A stretch of DNA of 64,000 nucleotides, from contig CAIRNS010000029.1 of assembly GCA_903880015.1 (NCBI GenBank), positions 1-64,000 of the forward strand, read 5' to 3'. The DNA is from an uncultured Elusimicrobia bacterium. Its GTDB lineage: Bacteria; Elusimicrobiota; Endomicrobiia; Endomicrobiales; CAIRNS01. Each line of letters opens with the position of its first letter. Within the stretch, counting starts at the first letter, position 1. A model generated the notes under the pieces. The model was not told the DNA's origin. It saw only the letters and a program-made list of their open reading frames with translations, and made no database searches. The position numbers were made by a program, and so were the translations under genes. Of this stretch, positions 53,232-61,792 are shown piece after piece.

Positions 53232-54148
53232 GGTTTTTTGAAATAGTCCAAGGTGACGGACAAACCTTTCTCTATGGCAACAGCAGGTTTCCATCCAAGC
53301 ACTTTTTCAGCCTTGCGGCTGTCAAGGAAACTGCGCAGAAGCTCGCCCGGGCGAGCGGGTTTGAGAACTGGCGCCTTTTTATACCCAGTACTACGACTCA
53401 TCATCCGCGCAAGGTCTCTGACTGATGTCAGTTTTCCGGTGCCGATATTGATAATTTCATTATCTCCCCGCGTCAACGCGCGAATGTTGGCATCAACGAC
53501 ATCTTTAACAAAAACATAGTCGCGCGTCTGACTACCGTTGCCGAATATCAGGATACTATCGTTGCCCAGCATACGCTGAGCAAAAATGGCAACCACACCC
53601 GCCTCGCCATGCGGATCCTGGCGCGGACCGTACACATTTGCGTAACGCAAAATCGTGTATTTTATCCCGTAAAGCTCAGCGTAAAAGTTCAAATAAAATT
53701 CGATAGCATATTTACCTATGCCGTACGGGGACAAAGGGTTCCCCCGCGCTGACTCATTAGGCGGCTTTTTACCGCAATCACCGTAAATTGTTCCGCCAGA
53801 GGATGAAAATATGACCTTTTTAACCCCGTATTTCCGCCCGCTTTCCAAAATATTCAATGTCCCGAGGATATTAACTTTCGCATCAAACCCGGGGTCGGCC
53901 ACTGACTTTCGTACATCTATTTGGGCAGCAAGGTGTTCAATTATTTCAGGCCGTTCTTTCTTAAAAATCTTATCAATCGCAGGCGCATCGGTAATATCCG
54001 CCTTGTAAAACCTCGCCCGAGGATTAATGTTTTTCTTTTTCCCTGACGATAGATTATCTACGATAGCTACCGAATGACCCCGATTGACCAATTCGTCAAC
54101 AATATTAGATCCAATAAACCCCGCCCCACCCGTAACCAAAATCTTCAT
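53228..54148 (-). CDS. NAD-dependent epimerase/dehydratase (UDP-glucose 4-epimerase-like, extended SDR)
   Basis: A 306-aa extended short-chain dehydrogenase. The Rossmann motif is TGGAGFIGS (6-14), the catalytic Ser is in FSSSGGTIYG and the catalytic Tyr/Lys is YGIGK. C-terminal substrate-binding motifs are YANVYGPRQDPHGEAGVVAIF and RDYVFVKDV. It probably interconverts UDP-glucose/galactose or their GlcNAc/GalNAc or uronate forms. It is the first gene of a unit with the nucleotidyltransferase copy 2. Confidence 0.9.
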   Translation of the reverse strand: MKILVTGGAGFIGSNIVDELVNRGHSVAIVDNLSSGKKKNINPRARFYKADITDAPAIDKIFKKERPEIIEHLAAQIDVRKSVADPGFDAKVNILGTLNILESGRKYGVKKVIFSSSGGTIYGDCGKKPPNESARGNPLSPYGIGKYAIEFYLNFYAELYGIKYTILRYANVYGPRQDPHGEAGVVAIFAQRMLGNDSILIFGNGSQTRDYVFVKDVVDANIRALTRGDNEIINIGTGKLTSVRDLARMMSRSTGYKKAPVLKPARPGELLRSFLDSRKAEKVLGWKPAVAIEKGLSVTLDYFKKP

Positions 54149-54253
54149 GCAATTTCCTTTTTTTGTATTTACACTAAAACAGAATGAAAGTATAAATATT
54201 TATACACCATATTCCCGATGAAACCCTCTGGAATGAGCACAGGATAAGCATTG

Positions 54254-55633
54254 TCAATACGCACCCGTTTTTCCAAAAATTGCCGGAAGGGTATTAAACA
54301 ATATCTGGAGATCCAGTCCAGGTGACCAATTCTCGATATAATAAATATCGAGTTCTATCATTTCTTCATAACTCAGATTTGCACGGCCGGAAATCTGCCA
54401 CAAACCGGTAATGCCGGGAAGAACACGCAAACGGCGTTTCGCCCAATCGTCATAGGCGGCTGCTTCCCACAACACCTGCGGGCGTGGACCGACCAAGCTC
54501 ATATCGCCTTTAAGCACATTGAAAAGCTGAAGAACTTCATCAATACTGAACCGACGAAGAAATTTCCCAATATTGGTGACACGGGGATCATTGCTCATCT
54601 TAAATACCGGCCCCTGTCGTTCGCTCTGGTGTTTAAACTTTTCCAGAAGCTCATCGGCATTAATCACCATGGTTCGGAACTTATAAAATTCAAATATCTG
54701 CCCGCGATAACCCATTCGTTTATGCCGATACATAAATGGGCCGGCCGAATCAATCTTTATAAGCACCAATATACACAACAAAATCGGCCACAAAAATGAA
54801 AGAATTATTATAGACACCAAAATATCCATAACCCGCTTAAAATAGAAATTAAATCCACTAAACGATACCGGCTTTAGATGGTAAATAGGTATCCCTAACG
54901 AAGAATCAATGCGCAATTCTCCGCGGCACAGCTGTACGATATTGGGAATGAATTTCAATTCAACTGCACGGGTTTCACACCAGTCATATACATTCATCAA
55001 GGCCGTGTCATTCCACTCCTGGCGCACCAGAATGACTTGATGGATATTTTTTTCAACAATTATCTCTTTCATGCGTTCGATGTAGGATTCTTCCTTAAAT
55101 GGCAGATAAAAAACCTGGAAATGCGGCTGTTTCTTGACAATCGACTTAATCATCTGGTTATCTTCACCGACGATCAATATCGACTCGCGATTCACAAAAG
55201 AACGCAGTATAAACCATGCAATACCCTTGAAAAGCTGGCGGTAAATCAAAATACTGCCGGTCATTATTATCCAAAACAGAACAAAGGTCAGACGCGAAAA
55301 AGAAAAGTCACGGTAAAAGAACGATGCCAGAATCAAAAAAATAATCCCGACGGTAACTGACCGCATTATGCGGACCAATTCGTCAAGAAGAGGCACGAAG
55401 TAGGTCTTATAAAAACCGTTTTGAATAAACAAGAAACACATTAACGGAATAGCGTAATATAGCATCTGCCAATAAAATGTCCACATCGGCAGCCCTTTAG
55501 TGACAGGAAAAAAGTTGATCACAAAGGAATAAAAGCGGGCGTGGTAGGCAAAATACAGAGAAATCCCAACAAAGCAAGCGTCCAGCACAAACAAAAGAGG
55601 GACAATAAAAAGCTGCGATCGAGTAAATCTCAT
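54254..55633 (-). CDS. Polyprenyl-phosphate hexose-1-phosphate transferase (WbaP/WcaJ-type initiating sugar transferase)
   Basis: A 459-aa membrane enzyme that starts repeat-unit synthesis by moving a sugar phosphate onto undecaprenyl phosphate. Four N-terminal transmembrane helices lie within residues 1-130. A cytoplasmic Rossmann-like (CoA_binding_3) domain comes next. A membrane hairpin (RVMDILVSIIILSFLWPILL) leads into the bacterial sugar-transferase domain with YRHKRMGYRGQIFEFYKFRTM, SIDEVLQLFNVLKGDMSLVG, PRP and GITGLWQISGR. The full length and motifs indicate it is active. The sugar is probably glucose or galactose. Confidence 0.93.
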   Translation of the reverse strand: MRFTRSQLFIVPLLFVLDACFVGISLYFAYHARFYSFVINFFPVTKGLPMWTFYWQMLYYAIPLMCFLFIQNGFYKTYFVPLLDELVRIMRSVTVGIIFLILASFFYRDFSFSRLTFVLFWIIMTGSILIYRQLFKGIAWFILRSFVNRESILIVGEDNQMIKSIVKKQPHFQVFYLPFKEESYIERMKEIIVEKNIHQVILVRQEWNDTALMNVYDWCETRAVELKFIPNIVQLCRGELRIDSSLGIPIYHLKPVSFSGFNFYFKRVMDILVSIIILSFLWPILLCILVLIKIDSAGPFMYRHKRMGYRGQIFEFYKFRTMVINADELLEKFKHQSERQGPVFKMSNDPRVTNIGKFLRRFSIDEVLQLFNVLKGDMSLVGPRPQVLWEAAAYDDWAKRRLRVLPGITGLWQISGRANLSYEEMIELDIYYIENWSPGLDLQILFNTLPAIFGKTGAY

Positions 55634-55706
55634 AGGTTTGATTTTATCATTTTATTTATTTTTCCGCAAAATTGGCACATAACCTTCATCGCCGTTTATG
55701 CTGAAT

Positions 55707-55823
55707 TTGTAGGGGCGGGCCGCACGTCCGCCCGAACATCGTCTTTGTTGATTATTTGTATTTCTGCCTTACTTCAATTTTCCTGCTTTATGAATCCGGC
55801 GGACGCTAGGCCCGCCCCTACAA
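55707..55823. repeat. 117-bp inverted-repeat element (MITE-like)
   Basis: The perfect 15-bp terminal inverted repeats TTGTAGGGGCGGGCC (55707-55721) and GGCCCGCCCCTACAA (55809-55823) each continue into a second complementary block (GTCCGCC / GGCGGAC) after a 4-nt spacer. The roughly 70-nt centre is A/T-rich without an ORF. A related single arm is at 52121-52150. No transposase is nearby, so this would be a non-autonomous element or a large REP-type hairpin. Confidence 0.7.
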
Positions 55824-55835
55824 CACCAATCAATT

Positions 55836-56990
55836 CTATTTTAAGACACGGACAAGGGCTTCGTATACTTCTTGTATGCCTATTGACTGCATGCAGCGGT
55901 TCGTTGAACATCCATACTCAAATCCAAGGTACAGGCAGGGACTGCACGGGATAACGGACCATACGCACACGGCGGCATCAGAAACCGGTCCCCATTTTCG
56001 CGGGTCGGTCGGGCCGTGCAACGCCACCAAAGGAATACCTAGGGCTGCTGCTAAGTGCATCACCCCCGTATTGCCGCACACCATCCCCCGCGCATGAGTG
56101 AGTACTGCAGCGTAATCAGGCAATGAGATGGCCGGCAATACTTTTGCCATACTGCCAATCGACTCGGCAATAACTTGATTTGATTGAATGTCCTGTCCGG
56201 TCCCCGTAATAAGCAGTTTCATTTCGGGATAGGCAGCCGCGATTTTCTTGCCTAATCCAATATAATAAGCAGGTGGCCATTGCCGTTGACTGCCGTGTGC
56301 AGGCGTTTCAGGGTGAAAAACCACAAATGCATCCGACCCTATATCAGCATCCTGAAGAATATGAATTGCCCGCTTTTTTGATAATTCGGTTACCGGAAAT
56401 TCAAGTTTCCTATCATCCTTTTCAATGCCTAATGCCGGAAAGACAGCGGAAACCAAATCAAGAAAACAATCAATCTCGTGGCGTCCTTGCCTATGCTCAA
56501 CCGCATGGTCATATATAAAGTGCCGATACTGCCCCTTTGTTTTAAATCCTATTATCTGCGCGGCACCGCTGGCAAGTGCGAGCAAAGGCGGCAAACGGGT
56601 CCACTGATCGAAATCAAACGCGATGGCATAGTGATTGCTTTTATCAAACAAAGTTCCTATTTTCAGGGGATTGCGGGCCATGGCGCCTATATCGATTACA
56701 ACTACGCTGTCAATATAAGGCGACCCTTTGAAAACAACTTCATTTATCCGCGTGCACACAACTGTCAGTCGAACGCCGGGAAACGCTTGCTTAATTTTTC
56801 GCAAGGCAGGGATAAGTAAAATCGAATCGCCAAGTGCAGAGAGTTTAATTGCCAGGACTTGTGTCACAACAGGGGCATCTACGCCGCCCCCCCGCATGTG
56901 TCGCAGTGCCTTGCGCAACCATCCCAAAAGCCACACCAGCGGAATACCCGCATATCTGTCGAGAGCTTTAAACAACCAATTACCGCGCAT
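55836..56990 (-). CDS. Glycosyltransferase family 9 (heptosyltransferase-like)
   Basis: A 384-aa cytoplasmic GT-B enzyme adding a heptose or similar sugar to LPS core. Motifs are LAIKLSALGDSILLIPALRKI (N-terminal domain) and, in the C-terminal domain, CGNTGVMHLAAALGIPLVALHGPTDPRKWGP, which binds the ADP-sugar. ATG 56990, with GAGGTG 6 nt upstream, is chosen; this overlaps the preceding glycosyltransferase by 11 nt. In-frame starts at 57008 and 57035 are less well spaced. The Cys-rich end (CSPCLYLGFEYGCSTNRCM) is common in this family. Confidence 0.9.
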   Translation of the reverse strand: MRGNWLFKALDRYAGIPLVWLLGWLRKALRHMRGGGVDAPVVTQVLAIKLSALGDSILLIPALRKIKQAFPGVRLTVVCTRINEVVFKGSPYIDSVVVIDIGAMARNPLKIGTLFDKSNHYAIAFDFDQWTRLPPLLALASGAAQIIGFKTKGQYRHFIYDHAVEHRQGRHEIDCFLDLVSAVFPALGIEKDDRKLEFPVTELSKKRAIHILQDADIGSDAFVVFHPETPAHGSQRQWPPAYYIGLGKKIAAAYPEMKLLITGTGQDIQSNQVIAESIGSMAKVLPAISLPDYAAVLTHARGMVCGNTGVMHLAAALGIPLVALHGPTDPRKWGPVSDAAVCVWSVIPCSPCLYLGFEYGCSTNRCMQSIGIQEVYEALVRVLK

Positions 56991-58179
56991 TATCCGCACC
57001 TCGGCCATGCATTTTTTCCGAGAGCACCCCTTCAATAACTGTGCTCATTTCTTCAATTCGTTTTTCCCATGTATGCAGTTTTGCGCATGCAATCCGTTTT
57101 CGCTGCAATGGCGGCGCATCTTCGCGGATAGCGCGCAGAATATTCTGTTCAAACTCCTCGCGAGTTCTAGAAAGATAGCAATAATCGCTATATTTGCTAA
57201 GCGCATCAAGATTCGTACTGACCACTGCTTTCCCTGCCGCAAGATATTCAAAGAATTTCATAGGAAACATATTCTTGGTATATTCATTGAGAATATTCGG
57301 TAATAGACACACATCGAACCCACGCAGGAACTCGGGCAATTCCCGGTAAGGTTTCCCTCCTAGCAGATGAATGTTGGAATATTTTCTTAGAAGCGTCAAG
57401 TCAGTCGCTTTCTCGCCCTCGCCGGTAACGCCAATGAGCTTTATCATCCATGCCGGATGTTTACTTGCCAGCAACGCCAACAAATCAAAATCAAGTTTGT
57501 ATCCGCTTATTGCACCGATAAAACCAAGCGTCACCGGTTTTCGGCGCATATCCGACGGCAATTCAAGTTCCGAGAACCCCCTATTAAAATGGTCAAAATC
57601 GGCGACATTGGGCATATAATAGGTGCGCGCATTAAATTGTTTCTTTGATTCATATAAGTTTTTGGCGGTCGTAAAGACAATATCAGCTTTCTTTAATAAC
57701 TCTTGCTCCATCGCCCCCACAATCCGGGGAATTCGCGGATTAGCTGATAATTCATCCACGCAATGATACACGCTCAGCTTCTGATCAAACAAACCAAGAT
57801 ACTCAACCGCATTGGGCACATAACTCCACACAATTGGCCGGGAAAATTTCAGTGATTTGACCACACGGGATAACTGCCACCGCAAAAACCAACGATTAAA
57901 CTTCCGTACCGACGCATATTTGTGCAGAGGAATTACTAATGGCGAAAAAACATACAGTGTTTCACTGACCTTGCGTACACCCCGCAACCACTTAACTATC
58001 CTCGCCGCCATGCGCCGTACATCCTTCTTCTGCAAAGACGGCTGGCGCAGACCCAATGATTCAATAAACAAAACAGAATTGAACGCAGAGAACCTCAGCA
58101 TCAAATGATGCTGATTGGTCTTGTACGGATTATCCCACTCCGCAAACCCGAAACAGATTATATGCTGGCGTTCAATCAT
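56980..58179 (-). CDS. Glycosyltransferase family 4-like protein
   Basis: A 399-aa GT-B fold glycosyltransferase. The N-terminal half has QHIICFGFAEWDNPYKTNQHH and IVWSYVPNAVEYLG with YHCVDELSA. The C-terminal half has VTLGFIGAISGYKLDFDLL and the donor-binding region NMFPMKFFEYLAAGKAVVST. This pattern resembles TuaH/teichuronic-type transferases and family 1/4 enzymes. ATG 58179 is 4 nt after the TPR gene stop; the TTG at 58206 is not used. It is followed by the GT9 gene. Confidence 0.88.
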   Translation of the reverse strand: MIERQHIICFGFAEWDNPYKTNQHHLMLRFSAFNSVLFIESLGLRQPSLQKKDVRRMAARIVKWLRGVRKVSETLYVFSPLVIPLHKYASVRKFNRWFLRWQLSRVVKSLKFSRPIVWSYVPNAVEYLGLFDQKLSVYHCVDELSANPRIPRIVGAMEQELLKKADIVFTTAKNLYESKKQFNARTYYMPNVADFDHFNRGFSELELPSDMRRKPVTLGFIGAISGYKLDFDLLALLASKHPAWMIKLIGVTGEGEKATDLTLLRKYSNIHLLGGKPYRELPEFLRGFDVCLLPNILNEYTKNMFPMKFFEYLAAGKAVVSTNLDALSKYSDYCYLSRTREEFEQNILRAIREDAPPLQRKRIACAKLHTWEKRIEEMSTVIEGVLSEKMHGRGADNAR

Positions 58180-58183
58180 CGGT

Positions 58184-59332
58184 TTACTCACTCTTCGCGC
58201 GATCAATGGCTGTGGCTGCTTTCTCGTTTGCAGGGTTCATCCGCAGAGCGATTTCCCACAAGCGCACTGCGTCAGCTGTTTTCCCTTGCGCATACAGCAC
58301 AAGCCCTGCGCGATATTTCTCGGCAGAACCTTCCTCATCAATATCGTGATGTATTGTTGATTCATTTTGTTTAGGCAAAACCTTTTGCTTTCTCTTACCT
58401 GATGATTTGTTAATTGACCCTGAAAGCGTTTTTACGGCCTTGTCGATACACTCGCCGGCTTTTAAATATAGCTCGATTGCCCATGTGCCGGGATTGCCTT
58501 TACACAAAGATTGTACTTGTTCCATCGTTTTGATACAAGTCACCCAACTGCCGGCGGCGTACGCATCACTGCCGCGCGCGAATAATTGCCGTGCATTTTC
58601 CTCATGTTCTTTTTCCTGCTTGCGTTTATTCTCGTCAATAAGCAGAACTTTTGTTTTAGCCAGATAGCTTTTTACTTCTTCCTGCTCCGGATTAAACATC
58701 AATACTTTTTCCCATTCCTGCACGGCCGCGCCATAGTGCTTGCCTTGATAACTGACAAAAGCAATCGCATAAGAGACCCATTCCAGATTGTCTTCATTAA
58801 CGCCGCGGGATTTCTCATCCATCATCACAAGTATATCATCATAGTACTGGTCTGCCATCTCAAATTCAGGATATTCGAGTTTAAGACGGCGGAACTGTTC
58901 TATAGCGGTTAAATAGCATTTTTGATGGTATGAATTCCTTGCTTCATTAAAGAGATCCTTGGCTTTACTATCCCGTTGTTTGCGGAATTGCTTATCTTCG
59001 CTGAGCGCAACTTTTGCTTCGGCCATCAGCACGGCATTTTTCTTGACCTTCCCTTTTGAGCGGCTGAAATAAAACGACATCCCCACCTTTGAAACCATCG
59101 CAAAACGACTGTAATCGATAGCGTAATCAATCCGGAACAACGGATGTTTATATCCAAACCCAGCGGTCACATGCTCGTCAAAACTACCGGCGCGCAGTAT
59201 ATATTTATTCATAAATGCATACTCTACGCCAACAGCGTACAGCGCTTGCTGTTCTTCTGCCCGCGAATCAAGATACAACGATACAATATCGGAAGAAACC
59301 AGCCGGTACACAACCGGCATATCAAAAGCCAC
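58184..59332 (-). CDS. Truncated PorV-like barrel end fused to a TPR domain
   Basis: A 382-aa protein whose first 100 residues look like the last strands of a PorV/PorQ barrel: ALYAVGVEYAFMNKYILRAG, HVTAGFGYKHPLFRIDYAID and VSKVGMSFYF. TPR-type repeats follow, e.g. YLTAIEQFRRLKLEYPEFE and YGAAVQEWEKVLMFNPEQEE, with a last one near ADAVRLWEIALRMNPANE. In-frame barrel-like sequence (FIVLPVNSN, YPVSYHAGVAFDMPVV) continues upstream of the GTG at 59332 to a stop, so about 200 N-terminal residues and the signal peptide are missing. The TPR portion may still be made, or the gene may be decaying. Confidence 0.65.
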   Translation of the reverse strand: MAFDMPVVYRLVSSDIVSLYLDSRAEEQQALYAVGVEYAFMNKYILRAGSFDEHVTAGFGYKHPLFRIDYAIDYSRFAMVSKVGMSFYFSRSKGKVKKNAVLMAEAKVALSEDKQFRKQRDSKAKDLFNEARNSYHQKCYLTAIEQFRRLKLEYPEFEMADQYYDDILVMMDEKSRGVNEDNLEWVSYAIAFVSYQGKHYGAAVQEWEKVLMFNPEQEEVKSYLAKTKVLLIDENKRKQEKEHEENARQLFARGSDAYAAGSWVTCIKTMEQVQSLCKGNPGTWAIELYLKAGECIDKAVKTLSGSINKSSGKRKQKVLPKQNESTIHHDIDEEGSAEKYRAGLVLYAQGKTADAVRLWEIALRMNPANEKAATAIDRAKSE

Positions 59333-59393
59333 GCCGGCATGATAGCTGACGGGGTATGTTTCTTTATTTGAATTGACAGGAAGAACTATGAAT

Positions 59394-59660
59394 CTACTTA
59401 TTTGACTGACTTTCTATCGATCCCGCGATAGTATCGAGGCGGTCTTTTGATGCGTCTATTCTTTCTTGCAGCTCTCGGGTAGACACAACCTTTGCTGGGC
59501 TATTTGGGGAGATTTTCTCTGCCATCTGGTTTTGCGCAATTTCAGGGACAACCATTTCAAGGACCTTTTGAACAAAGAATGATAATACGGTTAAGACTAG
59601 TACAATCACCAACATTGCCATGTTTGAAATGCCGCGCTTTTTAAGTCCCGGAAATTCCAT
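59394..59660 (-). CDS. Small single-pass membrane protein
   Basis: An 88-aa protein of unknown function. A positively charged start MEFPGLKKRGISN leads into one transmembrane helix (AMLVIVLVLTVLSFFVQKVL, residues 15-34), then a Glu/Lys/Gln-rich helical tail with a coiled-coil look (TRELQERIDASKDRLDTIAG). GGAGGG lies 4 nt before ATG 59660, which is preferred to an upstream start at 59804 that would overlap the aminotransferase. It lies between the aminotransferase and the truncated barrel/TPR gene. Confidence 0.65.
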   Translation of the reverse strand: MEFPGLKKRGISNMAMLVIVLVLTVLSFFVQKVLEMVVPEIAQNQMAEKISPNSPAKVVSTRELQERIDASKDRLDTIAGSIESQSNK

Positions 59661-59703
59661 TTTCCCTCCTGGGAAACATCTGCCACAATTCGACCCGACT
59701 GTG

Positions 59704-60795
59704 TTAATATGTATTGATGGCTTGTGCGACTTGCTCCGCCTCACCTGTTGTAAGTTCAGGAAACATCGGGAGCGACAAAATGCACTCAGCATATTCCTCG
59801 GCAACGGGAGCAGTTCCTAAGGGCAGATTAATATCTTTATAAGCATCCTGGCGATGAATGGGAATGGGATAATGAATAAGGGTTTGCACCCCGCGCGCAG
59901 TTAAATGCTCCTGCAGTGCATTGCGGGAACGCGTTCTGATGATATACAGATGATGCACCGGTTTACCGTATCCGGCTGTAATCGGCTTTATGATGAGCGG
60001 GTTGGTTATTTTTTCATCATATATCCGTGCAAGAGCCGCTCGTTGCGCGTTCCAACGGTTAAGATGCTTTAGTTTCACGCGCAATACCGCAGCGTGAATT
60101 TCGTCAAGCCGGCTGTTAAACCCTTTGATAAGATGGTAATACCGTTTTTCCTGCCCGCCGTTACGCAGGAGTTTCAGGCGGTTTGCCATTTCTGCATTGT
60201 CCGTGACTATCATGCCACCATCACCATAACACCCCAGATTTTTGCTCGGGTAAAAACTAAAACACCCCGCATCGCCTATGGTACCGACTTTTTTCCCCTT
60301 GTATTCGGCTCCATGGGCTTGGCAGGCATCTTCAATGACTTTTAAACGATGCTTTTTGGCAATCGCAAGAATCGGGTCCATATCGGCTGACTGTCCAAAG
60401 AGGTGGACTGGGATAATAGCTTTTGTTCTGGGGGTGATGGCTTTCTCAATAAGGGATGGATCCATCGTGTAGTGGTCTTTGTCAATATCCACAAATACCG
60501 GGGTTGCGTTGGCAAAAGAAATGGCTGATGCAGTGAAAGCGGCAGAATTGGGCACCGTGATAACCTCATCGCCTCGATCAACGCCTGCAGCAACCAGAGC
60601 CAGATGAAGGGCCTCAGTACCCGAACCAACCCCGATGGCGTAGCGGGCACCCAAATACCCTGAGAACTCGGTTTCAAATGATTCGCCCTGCTTGCCCAGG
60701 ATAAACCAGCTGTCACTGAAAACCTGCGCAATGGCGCCGTCAATTTCCGGTTTGATTGATTCGTATTGCCGTTTGAGGTCAACGCTGGGTATCAT
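59704..60795 (-). CDS. DegT/DnrJ/EryC1/StrS-family sugar aminotransferase
   Basis: A 363-aa PLP-dependent enzyme that aminates a keto-sugar nucleotide, e.g. to a 3- or 4-amino-deoxyhexose. PLP-binding motifs are VGSGTEALHLAL (56-67) and VIEDACQAHGAEYKG, with the Schiff-base Lys185 in FYPSKNLGCYGDGGMI. The C-terminal region has GKPVHHLYIIRT. It works with the nearby nucleotidyltransferases and SDR enzymes on a surface-polysaccharide amino sugar. It follows the 329-aa SDR gene by 7 nt. Confidence 0.93.
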   Translation of the reverse strand: MIPSVDLKRQYESIKPEIDGAIAQVFSDSWFILGKQGESFETEFSGYLGARYAIGVGSGTEALHLALVAAGVDRGDEVITVPNSAAFTASAISFANATPVFVDIDKDHYTMDPSLIEKAITPRTKAIIPVHLFGQSADMDPILAIAKKHRLKVIEDACQAHGAEYKGKKVGTIGDAGCFSFYPSKNLGCYGDGGMIVTDNAEMANRLKLLRNGGQEKRYYHLIKGFNSRLDEIHAAVLRVKLKHLNRWNAQRAALARIYDEKITNPLIIKPITAGYGKPVHHLYIIRTRSRNALQEHLTARGVQTLIHYPIPIHRQDAYKDINLPLGTAPVAEEYAECILSLPMFPELTTGEAEQVAQAINTY

Positions 60796-60802
60796 AGTTG
60801 TT

Positions 60803-61792
60803 TTACCAATAGTATTGCTTATTTTTTTTGTAGTATTGAAAGGTATTTCTAATACCTTCTGAAAGTTTTACTTTAGGAATCCATCCGGTTGCTTTGGAAA
60901 ACTTTGAATAGTCGGCTATATAGTCGCCAATCTCGATTGATTTGCTATCCGGCGGGAAAGGCACGATTTCATAGGAACCTGAACCGTGTATCTGGATCAT
61001 TTGCTCAACAATATCTTTAAGGTTTATCGGATTATGCCCGATATTAAACGCTTCCCCATTTGTTTTATCTGATTCCATTGCCATCAACATGGCTTCAACG
61101 ACATCATCGACATAATTAGTATCCCGTATCTGTTTGCCATCGCCGAATATCTTAACTTTCTGCCCTTCGAGTATCTGGCGGATAAACCAGTTGATTATCC
61201 CCTGGCGGTGATGCTTCATCTGATGGCGGGGGCCAAAAGTGTTGGTAAGGCGCAATGAACATGCCCGAATCCCGTACACATTGTTATACAAAATATGGTA
61301 CCGCTCCCCGGCTATATTGTTGATGCCATTGACATCGGTGGGGTGCATGAGATGTTTTTCATCAACCGGCAGATAATCGGCCTTGCCATACTGTCCCCGG
61401 GTTCCGGCAAAGAGGATTTTGACGCCCGGATTATGCTTCCTGCAGGATTCAAGGATGGAAAGCTGGGCTACACAATTGATGTTCAGGTCGGTGAATGGGT
61501 CTTTCATGCTGTCGGTATGGCTGAGTGTCCCCGCCAGATTAAATACATAGTCCTGACCCTGGACCAGATAATTCATGCTGGATATATCGCGCACATCGGA
61601 AATATTGACTTTTACTTTGTCTTCGATGCCGTGAATATTAAAAAGATTCCCGCCATAATCCGGAATAAGCGAGTCAACCAGTGTAACTATTGCGTTTAAT
61701 TCAACCAGTCGGTACGCCAGCGTACTGCCTATAAAACCCAGCCCCCCTGTAACAAGGACACGCTTTCCCGCAAAAGAGTTTTGAAAAGTCAT
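60803..61792 (-). CDS. Extended SDR (NAD-dependent epimerase/dehydratase) with altered YxxxK site
   Basis: A 329-aa extended SDR with an intact Rossmann motif TGGLGFIGS (15-23) and C-terminal motifs RLTNTFGPRHQMKHHRQGIINWF and GDGKQIRDTNYVDDVVEA. Where catalytic Tyr and Lys of YxxxK are expected, the sequence reads NGINNIAGE, so both positions (155 and 159) are Asn. NAD-binding is probably kept, but normal SDR redox chemistry is doubtful. It may serve a related epimerase-like reaction or only bind. It overlaps the glycosyltransferase stop by 4 nt and is followed by the aminotransferase. Confidence 0.85.
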   Translation of the reverse strand: MTFQNSFAGKRVLVTGGLGFIGSTLAYRLVELNAIVTLVDSLIPDYGGNLFNIHGIEDKVKVNISDVRDISSMNYLVQGQDYVFNLAGTLSHTDSMKDPFTDLNINCVAQLSILESCRKHNPGVKILFAGTRGQYGKADYLPVDEKHLMHPTDVNGINNIAGERYHILYNNVYGIRACSLRLTNTFGPRHQMKHHRQGIINWFIRQILEGQKVKIFGDGKQIRDTNYVDDVVEAMLMAMESDKTNGEAFNIGHNPINLKDIVEQMIQIHGSGSYEIVPFPPDSKSIEIGDYIADYSKFSKATGWIPKVKLSEGIRNTFQYYKKNKQYYW

